Assembly: GCA_030762895.1 (NCBI GenBank)
Contig: CM061063.1
Location: 101,082,210 to 101,146,209, forward strand
Length of the DNA stretch: 64,000 bases
Direction of reading: 5' to 3'
DNA from: Sophora flavescens
Taxonomy: Eukaryota; Streptophyta; Magnoliopsida; Fabales; Fabaceae
In this document: positions 46,949-59,262 of the stretch, piece after piece
Numbering within the stretch: position 1 is the stretch's first letter
Layout: each line of letters begins with the position of its first letter
The notes under the pieces: generated by a model
The model's input: the letters and a program-made list of their open reading frames with translations, nothing else
The model's database searches: none
Told to the model about the DNA's origin: nothing
Program-made: the position numbers and the translations under genes

Positions 46949-49900
46949 TCAGTTTGGGGTTGATGCTAAGCCTGCAACTTCTTTACAGACTTCTATCTTC
47001 TCTTTCGGTAGAGCTTTTGTCATCATATCCACCCCGTTATCTTTTGTGTGTATTTTCTCAAAATGCAGCAGTTTACTTTCCAACACATCACGGATCCAGT
47101 GATACCTTACGTCGATGTGTTTCGACCTTGAATGAAATGTCGAGTTCTTACTGAGATGGATTGCACTCTGACTGTCACAATAGAGAATATAACTTTCCTG
47201 ATCCTGTCCTAACTCTTGTAGGAACTTCTTCAACCACAAGATCTCTTTGCAACCTTCGGTGATTGCGATGAATTCTGCTTCTGTAGTGCTTAAAGCAATG
47301 CACTTTTGTACTCTTGACTGCCATGAGATAGCTCCCCCTGCAAAAGTAATTAGATATCCTGATGTAGACTTTCTTGAATCCATATCTCCTGCCATATCTG
47401 CATCTGAATACCCAAGAAGCTTTAAATTTCCACGGCCAAAACACAAGCAGCTTTTGGCAGTTCCTCTCAGATATCGTAGTATCCATTTCACTGCATTCCA
47501 GTGTTCCTTTCCTGGATTTGATAGGAATATACTCACAACTCCGATAGCATAAGCAATGTCTGGTCTTGTACAGACCATTGCATACATAAGACTACCCACT
47601 GTAGAAGAATAGGGCACCTTATTCATTTCTTCCTTTTCTTCTTCATTCCCTGGACATTGCGTCTTACTCAGTTTGAGATGACCAGGTAATGGAACATGCA
47701 CAGGTTTGGCATTATGCATGTTGAACCTTTCAAGAACTTTCTGGATATAGTCTTCTTGTGACATCCACAGTATCCTTCTTGAACGATCTCTAGTTATCTT
47801 AATTCCAAGAATCTTCTTCACTGCACCCAGATCTTTCATGGCAAAATACTTGCTCAATGCCTTCTTGAGAACAACTATTTTTGCCTTATCTTTCCCCATA
47901 ATTAGCATATCATCAACATACAACAGAAGTATGATGGATTCACCATTCTCATAGTTCTTCACAAACACACAATGGTCTGCGGAGGTTTTCTTGAAATTGT
48001 GTTGGGTCATGAAGAGATCAAACTTCTTGTACCACTGCCTTGGAGCTTGCTTCAGACCGTAGAGGCTTTTCTTCAGATGACACACTAGGTGTTCCTTGCC
48101 TAGTTCTGTAAAACCTTCTGGTTGCTCCATATAGATTTCCTCATCTAGGTCTCCATGTAGGAATATTGTTTTTACATCAAGTTGTTCAATCTCCAAGTCT
48201 AGTTTTGCATCTAGACCGAGAATTGCTCTAATAGATGTCATCTTCACCACTGGTGAGAAGATTTCTTCGAAATCTATGCCTTTCTTCTTGTTTCACCCCT
48301 TTACAACAATTCTTGCTTTGTACCTGGGGTTCGGGTTGTTCTCTTCCGTCTTGAGCTTGAACACCCATTTGTTTTTCAACGCCTTTCGTCCATCTGGTAA
48401 ACTCACCAGGTCATACGTCTGATTCTCTTTCAGGGACTACATTTCTTCTTCCATGGCTTGCAACCATTTCTCCTTATCATTCGTCTCAATTGCTTCTATG
48501 AAGCTTTAAGGTTCTCCTTCATCAGTGAGATTGACATATTCATCTGAATAATATCTTCTTGATGGTTGTCTGACTCTTCTGGATCATCTTACTTGAGATT
48601 CTTCTTCTGTCTCATCAGTCTCCATCATCTGATCCCGACTTTGTTCTATCTGGTCAGGTTGTTTTGTCTGATCAGATTGTTCCTCCTGATCATGTTCATC
48701 ATTCCTTTGAGGATTCTCTCCCCCTGAATTGTTTATCACAACAGGACTTGAATCAGAAATCACTTTGTGCTTTGGCTTCTCAGATTGCTTAATGTCTTGG
48801 ATCATTTGATCTTCAAAGAACACCACATCCCTGCTTCGAACAATCTTCTTGTGTGCAGGATCCCATAATCTGAAACCAAGTTCATCTCTTGGTGAACCAA
48901 GGTATATGCATTCCTTCGTCTTTGCATCTAGCTTTGCTCTTTCATCTTTAGGAATGTGGACAAATTCCCTACACCCAAAGACTCTCAAGTGACCATAAGA
49001 GGCTTTCTTTCCAGTCCATACTTCATCTGGAATCTCTCCATTTAAAGGTCTTGAAGGAGACAGATTTATCAGATCAACTGCAGTTTTCACTGCTTCGCCC
49101 CAAAATGATTTAGGAAGTTTTGCTTGAGAAAGCATGCTTCTGACTTTCTCTGCGATCGTTCTTCCTTTCAGCTACTCCATTCATCTGAGGTGTCTTGGGA
49201 GGAACTTTCTCATGTCTTATCCCATGAGTTTTGCAATATGTCTCAAACAGACCTATGTATTCTCCGCCATTATCACTTCTCAAGCATTTCAGTTTTCTTT
49301 CAGATGCTCGTTCTACAGAAGCATGAAACTCCTTGAAAGCTTGAAGAACTTGATCTTTCGTCTTCAATGGATACACCCACACCTTCCTAGAGTGATCATC
49401 AATGAAGGTAACAAAGTATTGAGCACCACCAACAGACCTTTCAGACGTTGAGAAAACATCTGAATGAACATGATCCAGAATCTGCTTTCTTCTTCTTGCA
49501 TCATCTGATCTTTTAAAAGATACTCTGTGTTGTTTGCCTGCTAGACAGTCTTCACAGGATTCAAGTGGCTGCCCTTTTATGTTTGGGAGATGATCTTTTG
49601 CAAGGATCTCCAGACCCTTCTCGCTCATGTGGCCCAGTCGTCTATGCCACAGTTCTTTGGTTGCGTCTTGAGCAATATTTGTCTCCCCTTTGCATATCTT
49701 TCCCTGCATAATGTACAGAGAGCCTTCCTTTCTGCCGCGAGCAATAGTCATGCTTCCTCGGCTGAGTTTCCATCTGTCGCTACCAAATTGGTTTATTATC
49801 CCGGCTTCATCTAGCTTTCTCACTGAGATAAGGTTCAGACGAATCTCGGGTACATGTTTGACCTGCTTCAGCACAAGCTTATTTCCATTCTCAGTCATCA

Positions 49901-50165
49901 AAGTTACTTCGCCAATACCGACGATATTAATTGTGACATGGTTTCCCATCTTCACCATACCAAATTCTCCTTTTTGGTATGATGAGAAGAATTCTTCATG
50001 AGGTGTGATGTGGAAGGATGCTCCTGAGTCAATTATCCATATGCAATCATCTGATGCAACATTTAGATAATTTTCTTCTCTGACAAGAAATATATTCTCA
50101 TCATTCGAGGCCACTACAACAGTTGTTCCATCTTCTTTCTTATTCTTCGGGTCAATCTGGTCAGG
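46949..50165 (-). pseudogene. Protease-integrase-RT-RNase H of Tork element E
   Basis: Copia pol order: protease IIDSGASFHITP; integrase zinc part LWHRRLGHMSEKGL...CEDCLAGKQ; DDE core with HSDVFSTSER, FIDDHSRKVW and LRSDNGGEY...NGVAERK; RT with QLDVKTIFLHGDLDEEIYME, LYGLKQAPRQWY and YVDDMLIMGK; RNase H with GYSDADMAGDMDSRKSTSGY and STTEAEFIA. Breaks: a frameshift just after NGVAER at about 49,140, and three stops in the linker and early RT (near 48,507, 48,437 and 48,293). The catalytic residues themselves are present. The upstream edge at 50,165 is the insertion point of F. Confidence 0.93.
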
Positions 50166-50170
50166 GTGGA

Positions 50171-51645
50171 TGATGTCGTGCGAGCGCACGTGCGATTCCG
50201 ACAAGTGTACCGGATTGTCGCCAAGTAATAAAAGATATCGATCCCACAGAGACCGTGATCTCGAATCACAACTAATTTTCAATTTGGTAAATCTGGACTG
50301 TATAAAAAATATTTGAAAAAGGATTTGATATTTTGAAAAGGTTTTGAATTTGAATTAAGAGATAAATAAAACAAAAAACAAATCTATTTGTGGTTTTTGG
50401 ATCTAAATGGATTCCTAGGGATTTGGGATACCTACGAGGGTGTTTATGTTACTAATCTGATTTACCCTTGTTAATTATCGAAATTTCCTTGAAGGCGAGT
50501 TTATCCTCTAATAGTTTAAGCTCCCTCTCGGGTTACAAAAATCGTGCCCAATTGAACCAACCCCTACTCTCGTGGTAGTCGAATTCAGATTGGACCCTTT
50601 GCGTTTCGTGACAACTCGTTGATCCTCGAAGGACGGCTTCTAACTCTCGTGATTTCAGTCCTAAGTCTGATTCTATAGATCCGACACCTAAGTTCACCAC
50701 TAGGTTCCTCCTTAGAATGCCTATGACACGCAAACAAGTGGCCACCGAATTTACGAGTGATTCAAACACTAGAAATCAGATCTAAAACAAAATTGTAATT
50801 AACAAAGATATTACATCAAATTAACAACATAAATCAGATCTCGGGCATGGCCCTAATCCCTAGAAACTAAGCTACTACTCAAGTTTTGTCATGGTAACGA
50901 CAAGCTTGATTACAAATAACATGAAAACAGAAAATAAGTGAAGAAGAGGAAGAAGAAGAGAGAGATCCTAAATTGTAGCCTAAGAGTAGCAGCCAAAAGT
51001 CCTTTTCTGCCTCTGCCTGGGTCCTTATTTATATATTTGGGAAGTTTGAATCCCAATCTAACTCAAATTCTGATCCAATTCAGTTGCTTCAGGTCCAAGT
51101 AATGTGCGTCACGGCCGTGATGGCCATCACGGCCAGGTCGTGACGGCTTCTGCCTTGGGCACTTCTATATATTTCAGACTCTCGCGAGGCGAGTGGACTT
51201 TCGCGTCGCGAGACTTCAAGTTCTAGCCTGTAATAGGAATCACGGCTAGACCGTGACAGATTCTGACTTGTGGGGGTGAAAGGTCACGGCCGTGATGGTA
51301 TCACGTCTAGGCCGTGATGGTCATCACGTCTAGGCCGTGACCGGTTCTGACTTCAGTCTTTCTTCCTTTTCAGTTTCGCTCGATCATGGCCGTGATGGGC
51401 ATCACGGCTAGGCCGTGATGGGCTCTGTTTGGCTCATTTTCTTCACTTTTCAAGCTCCTTCTTCATCCAAACTCCATCATGATTGATCTTGAGCATTTTA
51501 TCCTAGATTTCTGCAAAACAACACCACACAAACCGCCTTACCCGTTCCAAGGTAAAAATTAACAAAAATCAAATTAAATATGCCTAAACTACATGAAAAT
51601 GCATGCAAAATGATAAACAAAGATGAGGTGAAATCACACTCATCA
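50171..51645 (-). repeat. 3' LTR of element F
   Basis: Near-identical to the other LTR of F apart from a few substitutions and one extra 22-bp copy of a CACGTCTAGGCCGTGA unit at about 51,297-51,345. Holds a cluster of CACGGC/GCCGTG dyads (51,110-51,425). Confidence 0.95.
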
Positions 51646-53525
51646 AATCACCCCAAGCTTAAGATTTTGCTTGTCCTCAAGCAATCACTAAGGCCAGAAG
51701 ATATAAATAATCAGAGCATGGATAGTGAATCAAGAACCCGAGAAATTGATCCAAGTGACAGGCGCATTCGAATAAATCCCCAAGAGATAATCGATTTCAA
51801 GTCCAATTAGAAGCTTAGGTTCTTCAAATTCATATTCTCACTGATTCAGGCACTCGTCTCACCTCACTCAAGTGTTCCAGGGTATATGACAATTCGCTCA
51901 ATTTCCTCAAGGAAGGTATCCTACCATAAGCTTGACTATTAACCAAATCTCTACTTTATTAATGAAAACACATAAGAATCAAGAGGTCTTTTACTTTGGT
52001 TGTAATGTGGCCATGGGATTAATTGTTAGGTGGGGATATCAAGAAAAGGAAATTTCAAGAAGGCTAAACAAATTATCAAACATTGCAAAGCATGACACCT
52101 TCTAAAATACCTTATTGGGCTTTGATTTACTTTTCCACCTTTCTTTCTTTCCTTTTTTTTTATTTCTCACTTTCTTTCTTCCATCCCCTTCTCCATTTTT
52201 TTTTTTGTGTTTATTTCATTTTATTCATTTGGAGAAGGGGAGATTTTTTTAGCTCAAGAGAAATATTTTCTAATTTTATTATCCCATACTTTTTCAAACT
52301 ACCTTTTTACCCTTTTTTGTAATACTTTAAAAGGTGCCATACCAAGCATTATTTATCAAAGTAATTCAAGGTACCAAGAAAAGTATTTTATTCTTTTAGG
52401 CTCAAAATTGGGCAACTAAGGGGTAGCATTTAATCAATCAAAGCTCAGAAGGCCAGAAAAATACCTAGTGCCTCAATCATTTTCAAAAATGTTTTAAAAA
52501 ATTTTCAAGTTTCAAAATGGTTTCAAGTCAAGTTCTAGAAAATACAATCCAAGAGGAATTAAAACACTCTATCACAAGGAATGGGGTAGATTTAGTGAGT
52601 ACCCCCTTTTGACTCAAAATCTTACATTTAGTAGTTCAAAAATCAGTGAGAAACACAAATTTAAGGAACCACATGCTAATTATTAACTATCAAAATATTA
52701 TCTCAAGAATTTTTATTTTTAGCCTTGTCACAAGAATAAAAAAAATTGGGTTCAAAAATTCACTATCTCAATTCATTTGGCACCAAGTTCTCGCAATTGG
52801 ATGCATATTCTAAGTGAGGGGCAATCTAAAGAATGTGATCATGCAAAACTATGCCTATATGAATGCAACATGAAAAAATGCAAAAATTTACAAAGATACC
52901 CCTACCCCAAGCTTAAAAACCTACATTGTCCCCAATGTAAATAATAAAGTCGGAGAGAGGAGAAAAATTGGAACAACTCACCGAGGTGGTAGCGGGTGTT
53001 GGCTCACATTCCAGTTAAAAATTTGTTGGAAACTGCATCACGACCGTGATGGATATCACGGCTGGGCCGTGATCCTTTCTGGTCTCCTTTATTAGCTCAT
53101 CACGGTCGTGACCACTGTCACGGCCTGGGCGTGATGGCTTCTGACTTTATTAGTCCTTGCTCTTTTTGTTCTTCCTTCCTCTTTAACCTGAAAACACTAG
53201 ACAAATCTATTAATTTATGATTTTTGCCTCTTGATCTTCTCAAATTATTCAAGAGCTAAATTCAAAAACAAAAGGAAAAGGGAAAGAAAGCTTGGGTTGC
53301 ATCCCAAGAAGCGCTTGTTTACGGTCCTAAGCTTGACCAAACTTCCTTCAATCAACCGGGGTCGGCTGGGCGTAGAAGTGCAGGAACACTTCTCTTCCAT
53401 GGGAGTCCTTCAAAGAGTCGATTTTGCTCATATGGCCAATTACGCTTCCGCTTTGCTCTTTTCATTCGGACCTTCCTGGCCTTACTCCCTTCCGGCGGAA
53501 GTTTTGTTTCCACATGGTGAGCCAC
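51646..53525 (-). mobile_element. Non-coding 3' internal region of element F
   Basis: Lies where Athila elements usually encode RT, RNase H and integrase, but no trace of those domains is visible in any frame. It includes AT-rich and T-rich stretches (52,130-52,330) and a further pair of CACGGC-type dyads (53,039-53,135). It may serve packaging or priming, or simply be the scar of a large deletion. Confidence 0.75.
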
Positions 53526-55685
53526 TCAAACTTCATCACTACTGGGTGCATCATCAGCCATGCATATCTTCGGAGTTGCTTCCATGTTGAGCTCTTCTTT
53601 TACCACTGGAGACGTGATATCGATCCTGCACACATGGCTCTCAAAAGGAGGGTTGTTATATGAGTTAGTAAATTCAAAATCGACCCTACCTTCCTCTACA
53701 TTTAGAGAGAGTTTGCCATTCCTTACATCTATTACTGCTCCAGCGGTGGCCAAGAATGGCCTTCCTAAAATGATGGGGAATTCAGAATTCCCTTTCATAT
53801 CCAATACCAGGAAATCGGTAGGGATGAAGAATTTCCCTACCTTTACAGGAACGTTCTCTAGTATGCCTAGAGGAGTCCTAGTTGAGCCATCCGCTAATTG
53901 TAAGGAGAATTTGAATGGTCTCAACTCTTTCGTTCCCAACATTTCCAAGATAGTGAGCGGCATCAAGCTCGCACTAGCCCCTAAGTCACATAAGGCTTGG
54001 TCGATTTGCACTTGTTTAATTGAGCAAGCGATAGAGAAGCTACCTGGGTCTTTCAGTTTAGGAGGCATTTTAGCTTCTATTTCTACTTGCTTTCTCTTGA
54101 CCAACCTTTGTGGGAAAGGTATCGGGGGTTGGTACGGTGGTGGAGGGACATACTTTGGTTCTGGCTCTTCATCTTCGCTCATGTCCTCCTCTGGTTCCAC
54201 GTCCTTTTCCCTCACCCCAAGCTTATCATCCCTCAAGTGTATGGCATTACAATGCTCAATGGGATTAGCTTCGGGTTGACCTGGGAACGTACCCTTAGGT
54301 CTAGTGTATGTACTGGCTTGTTGGGCAATATGGGTTTCTAGCATCTTGTTATGGATTGCTAAGTTGTCTACCTTAGACGCTAGCTCTTTTATTGCCTCGT
54401 TTACTGCCCTGCCTTGTTGTCTAAACTCCTCATTTTGTTTTGTTTGAGTTTCAACAAAACTTTCCAATAAAGACTCGAGTTTAGACTGTTGTACCTGAGG
54501 ATACCCCGCTGTGGGATTCCTATTACCTTGGCCCTCTCAGAACTCGTGGTTCAGCGTGTTGCTGTAGTTGCCGTAGGAGAGGTAAGGGTTGTTCTTCCTT
54601 TGGTTGTAGGGATTTGGGGGAGCATAATTGGGCAACTTCAGGTTTGTGTCGTAGAAGTTGTGACAAGCGTTCACTTGTTCCCCCGAAGCGCCGGATCCAT
54701 GAGCAATCCCTCGTGGGCACTCCATGATGTTGTGTCCCTGCATTCCACAAATCTCACAAACAATGTTAGTAGCACCTATTGCACTCACATTAGCCCTTTC
54801 AAGCCGATCAAAACATTTATTAAGTGAGTCTATTTTTGACATTATAAGATCAGTGCTATTAACTTCAAACTTACCCCCCGAAATCTTGTTCGGGTTATTA
54901 CCTCTTTCTGAATCCCATTGGTGGTAGTTGGTGGCCACGTTTTCAATGATGTTGAATGCCTCAGTCAGAGGCCTATTCATAAAGGCTCCACCAGCTGCAG
55001 AATCAAGTGACACCTTCGAAGAGTAGTCCAATCCGTTGTATAAGGTGTGCACTAGTAACCACCTCTTGAGTCCATGGTGTGGGCAAGACTCCAGCAGTCC
55101 CTTGTAGCGATCCCAAGCTTCCTATAAGGATTCTCCGTCTTTTTGGAAGAAGCCGGTGATCTGGGTTCGTATATAGGCCGTCTTGGATGGAGTGAAGAAT
55201 TTCTCCAAGAACGCCTGTTCCAGTTGGTCCCAAGTAGACAAGGTGTTGGCGGGTATTTGCTTCAGCCATGCCTTCGCTTTTCCAGTAAGAGATGATGGGA
55301 ACAACCTCAAGCGAATAGCATCAACCGGGGCGCCATGAATTCTAATTGCGTCGGTGAACTCCAAAAATGTCTCTACGTGGTCAGTCGGGTCCTCCGAGGG
55401 CAATCCTCTGAATTGATGTTGCCTAATCATGTTAATGAGCATAGGAGGTATGGTGTAATTCTCCGCCTCGATCTCTGGCCTAGCAATCCCAGTTCGCAAA
55501 CCCCTAGCATTTGGGGCTGCGTAGTCCTTCAAAGGTTTCGTATCCGGAAGATTCGCCATGAGTGGAATGGGAATCAACCTTTCTCCCTCTCTTTGTAGTC
55601 TCCTACGTCTGTGAAAGGTCCTCTCGATTTCTGGATCGACCTCACTAAGGCTCCCAAGACTTAGGGATCTTTGCATATAAAACAC
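53526..55685 (-). pseudogene. Gag-protease polyprotein of element F
   Basis: One reading frame of 720 codons with only two in-frame stops, at about 55,122 (after QKDGESL) and 54,537 (after LNHEF; CGA-to-TGA is the simplest explanation). Order: a basic N-terminus (FHRRRRLQREGERL), the gag core (PPMLINMIRQHQFRGLPSED, WLKQIPANTLSTWDQLEQAF), the linker GGAFMNRPLTEAFNIIENVA, the zinc knuckle CEICGMQGHNIMEC, a Pro/Glu-rich stretch, and an aspartic protease with QALCDLGASASLMPLTIL (D-x-G-A) and FPIILGRPFLATAGAVIDV. This is the Athila-type arrangement. The two stops may block expression of this copy, though everything else is preserved. Confidence 0.92.
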
Positions 55686-55796
55686 AGAGATAGATACTCT
55701 AGAAAGAAATGAAGAATATTTTTTTTAAATACGAAAGTTAAAGAAAAAGTCCAGAAAAATCAATTTAAAAATTAAATTGAGATTTGAGAAAGCACA

Positions 55797-55820
55797 GTCC
55801 CCGGCAACGGCGCCAAAAAC
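55797..55820 (-). other. Primer-binding site of element F (tRNA-Asp)
   Basis: The minus strand directly after the 5' LTR reads TTTTTGGCGCCGTTGCCGGG and continues GGA. TGGCGCCGTTGCCGGGGA is complementary to the 3' end of plant aspartate tRNA, the usual primer of Athila-type elements. It fixes the orientation of F as minus. Confidence 0.88.
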
Positions 55821-55821
55821 T

Positions 55822-57274
55822 TGATGTCGTGCGAGCGCACGTGCGATTCCGGCAAGTGTACCGGATCGTCGCCAAGTAATAAAAGATATAGATCCCACAG
55901 AGACCGTGATCTCGAATCACAACTAATTTTCAATTTGGTAAATCTGGACTATATAAAAAAGATTTGAAAAAGGATTTGATATTTTGAAAAGGTTTTGAAT
56001 TTGAATTAAGAGATAAATAAAACAGAAAACAAATCTATTTGTGGTTTTTGGATCTAAATGGATTCCTAGGGATTTGGGTTACCTACGAGGCTGTTTATGT
56101 TACTAATCTGATTTACCCTTGTTAATTATCGAAATTGCCTTGAAGGCGAGTTTATCCTCTAATAGTTTAAGCTCCCTCTCGGGTTACAAAAATCGTGCCC
56201 AATTGAACCAACCCCTACTCTCGTGGTAGTCGAATTCAGATTGGACCCTTTGCGTTTCGTGACAACTCGTTGATCCTCGAAGGACGGCTTCTAACTCTCG
56301 TGATTTCAGTCCTAAGTCTGATTCTATAGATCTGACACCTAAGTTCACCGCTAGGTTCCTCCTTAGAATGCCTATGACACGCAAACAAGTGGCCACCGAA
56401 TTTACGAGTGATTCAAACACTAGAAATCAGATCTAAAACAAAATCGTAATTAACAAAGATATTACATCAAATTAACAACATAAATCAGATCTCGGGCATG
56501 ACCCCAATCCCTAGAAACTAAGCTACTACTCAAGCTTTGTCATGGTGACGACAAGCTTGATTACAAATAACATGAAAACATAAAATAAGAGAAGAAGAGG
56601 AAGAAGAAGAGAGAGATCCTAAATTGTAGCCTAAGAGTAGCAGCCAAAAGTCCTTTTCTGCCTCTGCCTGGGTCCTTATTTATAGATTTGGGAAGTTTGA
56701 ATCCCAATCTAACGCAAATTCTGATCCAATTCAGTTGCTTCAGGTCCAAGTAATGTGCGTCACGGCCGTGATGGCCATCACGGCCAGGTCGTGACGGCTT
56801 CTGCCTTGGGCACTTCTATAGATTTCAGACTCTCACGAGGCGAGTGGACTTTCGCGTCGCGAGACTTCAAGTTCTAGCCTGTAATAGGAATCACGGCTAG
56901 GTCGTGACAGATTCTGACTTGTGGGGGTGAAAGGTCACGACCGTGATGGTCATCACGGCTAGGCCGTGACCGGTTCTGACTTCAGTCTTTCTTCCTTTTC
57001 AGTTTTGGTCGATCATGGCCGTGATGGGCATCACGGCTAGGCCGTGATAGGCTCTGTTTGGATCATTTTCTTCACTTTTCAAGCTCCTTCTTCATCCGAA
57101 CTCCATCATGGTTGATCTTGAGCATTTTATCCTAGATTTCTGCAAAACAACACCACACAAACCGCCTTACCCGTTCCAAGGTGAAAATTAACAAAAATCA
57201 AATTAAATATGCCTAAACTACATGAAAATGCATGCAAAATGATAAACAAAGATGAGGTGAAATCACACTCATCA
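55822..57274 (-). repeat. 5' LTR of element F
   Basis: 1453 bp, the counterpart of 50,171-51,645. Carries the same cluster of CACGGC/GCCGTG dyads at about 56,757-57,052 but lacks the extra 22-bp unit. Confidence 0.95.
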
Positions 57275-57283
57275 GTGGACTGT

Positions 57284-58030
57284 TCCAGCTTGTTGGTCTC
57301 TTTTCAAGAATCTACACTCAGGCTTTACGTGTCCTGATTTGCCACAGTAATAACAATTTAGTCTGGTTCGAGATTTGGACCTACCTTGTGATTTTCCACG
57401 ACATCCTTTTCCACGATTCTTACTCCTTCATCTATTTTCAACAACATTGGCTTCAAACTGATTGTTCAAACCTCTTTCCCTCCGTCTTGACTCTTCATTT
57501 AGCAAACAGTCTATAACAGAATCCATGCTAAGCTTTCCGTCTGGAGCAGAGTTGCTGAGAGTGATAACTACAGTGTCCCAACTCTCAAGTAGAGAACTGA
57601 GGAGTAGAAGAGTTTGCAACTCATCATCAACACTCATGCCTGCCTTTGTTAATTGATTAACAATGCCTTTGAAAGTGTTCAGATGTTCGATCATATTTTG
57701 ACCGTTCATGTACTCCAACTTTACCAATCGTCTGACAAGGTGGGCTTTGTTCTTGGGCGTCTTCTTTTGAATCAAGGATTCAAGTTTTGTCCACAACTCA
57801 TACGCATTGGTATAAGTTGATACATTCTTGAACAAGATTCGATCAATATATTTCTGGATCATAGCCACTCCTTTCCGATTCTGAAGCTCCCAATCTTTGT
57901 CAGTCTTCACATCCGGTATATCCTTCGGCATATCCTTCTGGGTAATTGGCAAATACAAATCTTTGCAGTATAGATGATCTTCCATCATTGGCTTCCAATA
58001 GGAGTAGTTATCTGCAGTTAGCTTGAACAT
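57284..58030 (-). pseudogene. Gag of Tork element E
   Basis: Frame 58030-57428 encodes a copia gag of the UBN2 type (MFKLTADNYSYWKPMMEDHL, LVRRLVKLEYMNGQNMIEHL). A stop after VENR (57,428-57,430) interrupts it. The same frame continues with a basic stretch and the zinc knuckle CYYCGKSGHVKPEC (near 57,340), ending at the F insertion point. The true start may lie slightly upstream of 58030. Confidence 0.9.
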
Positions 58031-58414
58031 GTCTCCATCATGAGTGATACCTCACTCCATCTTGAGTTACACGGGCCAATAGCTCATCCAACCAGGTGGG
58101 TTTTGTAAAAATAACACTATATGTGAATAGTGTTATATAGGTGACTTATACCGAATGCTGAAAATTAATGTAGTTTGTGAACAGTACGTACCGAGGAAGT
58201 TCCCAGGAAAGAGAGGTGGGTCAATAGACACACTTAAATACCAAGTTTTTCCTAGTCAGAACTTTTCTAGGCATGCACTTTCACACTAGCACACTTTATT
58301 TCCAGCAACAAGAATAATTCTTTTCTGATGTGGAAGATCAGACAATGTTGCAGCCATAGAGCATAATAAGAATTTTCTTATAAATCCGGCACCTAGTATT
58401 CCAGAGCTCTAAGA

Positions 58415-58426
58415 GCTCTGATACCA
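58415..58426 (-). other. Primer-binding site of element E (tRNA-iMet)
   Basis: The minus strand reads TGGTATCAGAGC one base after the 5' LTR, complementary to initiator methionine tRNA. It continues TCTTAGAGCTC into the leader. Confidence 0.93.
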
Positions 58427-58427
58427 C

Positions 58428-58850
58428 TGTTGGGAAATACCAGCATAATTTCCCTCCTCTGTGAACTCAAAAATAGGTACTAAGCGGAAGCGTAAAAATA
58501 AGTGTAATAACACCGGACAATTTTTAGCGTGGAAAAACCTCCTCAATGTGAGCAAGGAAAAAACCACGGGACCCGTAGGCCGCTTAAACTTCCACTATAA
58601 CAATAATGGGAATAGAAAAATACAAGAATATTGTATCCTCAATTTGTGGATAACACTCTCACAAATTGGCTCACTATTTTTCTCTCCGAGAAAACTCTCT
58701 CTAAGGATCTCTCTATTTTTCTCTCACTCTCTCTTGTGAGGATTGGTGTGATTAGTTAGCACCCCTTAAGCTTCTTTATATAGGCTTAAGGGGGCTCTCC
58801 AAGTTAGCTCTCATACAATGTGAGACTTGCTTTAGCTGAAATTTCTAACA
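58428..58850 (-). repeat. 5' LTR of Tork element E
   Basis: Same ends and near-identical sequence to 46,492-46,911, with a handful of substitutions and small indels. Adjacent to the primer-binding site. Confidence 0.93.
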
Positions 58851-59262
58851 AGAATATATTTTTTAGTAAAAAAAAAAGAGTTTTTGTAATTATAGATATT
58901 TAAAAAAATAATTGTGCATGTAAAAAATTAATCAATGTGCAATTATCTTTAAAAGATTGATATTTAAACAATAAATATTTTAAAACAAAATAAATACTAA
59001 TTTATGGAACGAGAATGGTCATGTGCGATTCTAATATCTCGTTTCATTTTTTTAGTATTTGATGCATATAAAAAATCTCACATCTTATCATAATTTGGTA
59101 CATTATTAAAAATATTTTATTCTTAATATTATTATTTTAAAAGTTATACATAAGATAAATTATAATTTTTTTTAGTTTCTCATAATGTCTTTTGTGCTCA
59201 ACTGTGGAGATTAATATCTCGAGTCGAATGAGACCATAAGGGCGGTAAAGCTCTCCCTCAAG
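58851..59262. other. AT-rich spacer
   Basis: Contains no recognisable gene. CCCTCAAG at its right end (59,255-59,262) is the left target duplication of the next hAT element. Confidence 0.5.

Larger units (their letters stand above)
50171..57274 (-). mobile_element. Athila-type element F with gag and protease only
   Basis: Complete LTR element of 7104 bp with a perfect 5-bp target duplication GTGGA (50,166-50,170 and 57,275-57,279). LTRs run TGATGTCGTGCGAGCGC...CACACTCATCA and measure 1475 and 1453 bp. The minus-strand order is 5' LTR, primer site for tRNA-Asp, gag-protease, a non-coding 1.9 kb, a purine tract (CAAGCTTGGGGTGATT), 3' LTR. No reverse transcriptase, RNase H or integrase is present, so it must depend on another element's enzymes, as described for terminal-repeat retrotransposons with a GAG domain (TR-GAG). 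Confidence 0.93.
46492..58850 (-). mobile_element. Tork-type Ty1-copia element E containing element F
   Basis: LTRs at 46,492-46,911 (420 bp) and 58,428-58,850 (423 bp) both run TGTTGGGAAATACC...TTTCYAACA and are highly similar. Flanks TGAAT (46,487-46,491) and AGAAT (58,851-58,855) match 4 of 5. The minus strand carries the primer site beside the right LTR, gag and pol, and a polypurine tract AAGGGGGAGATT beside the left LTR. Pol motifs (LLYVDDMLIMGKDK) fit the Tork/Tnt1 lineage. Element F splits it between the gag zinc knuckle and the protease. Confidence 0.92.

Noticed and set aside
50533..50769. Identical 78-codon frames in both LTRs of F (also 56,184-56,420)
   Set aside because: They are duplicated only because they lie in the LTRs; the sequence has no domain features and no start context.
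53560..54279. Long plus-strand open frame of 239 codons
   Set aside because: It is the antisense of the gag-protease frame of element F, whose motifs are clear on the minus strand.
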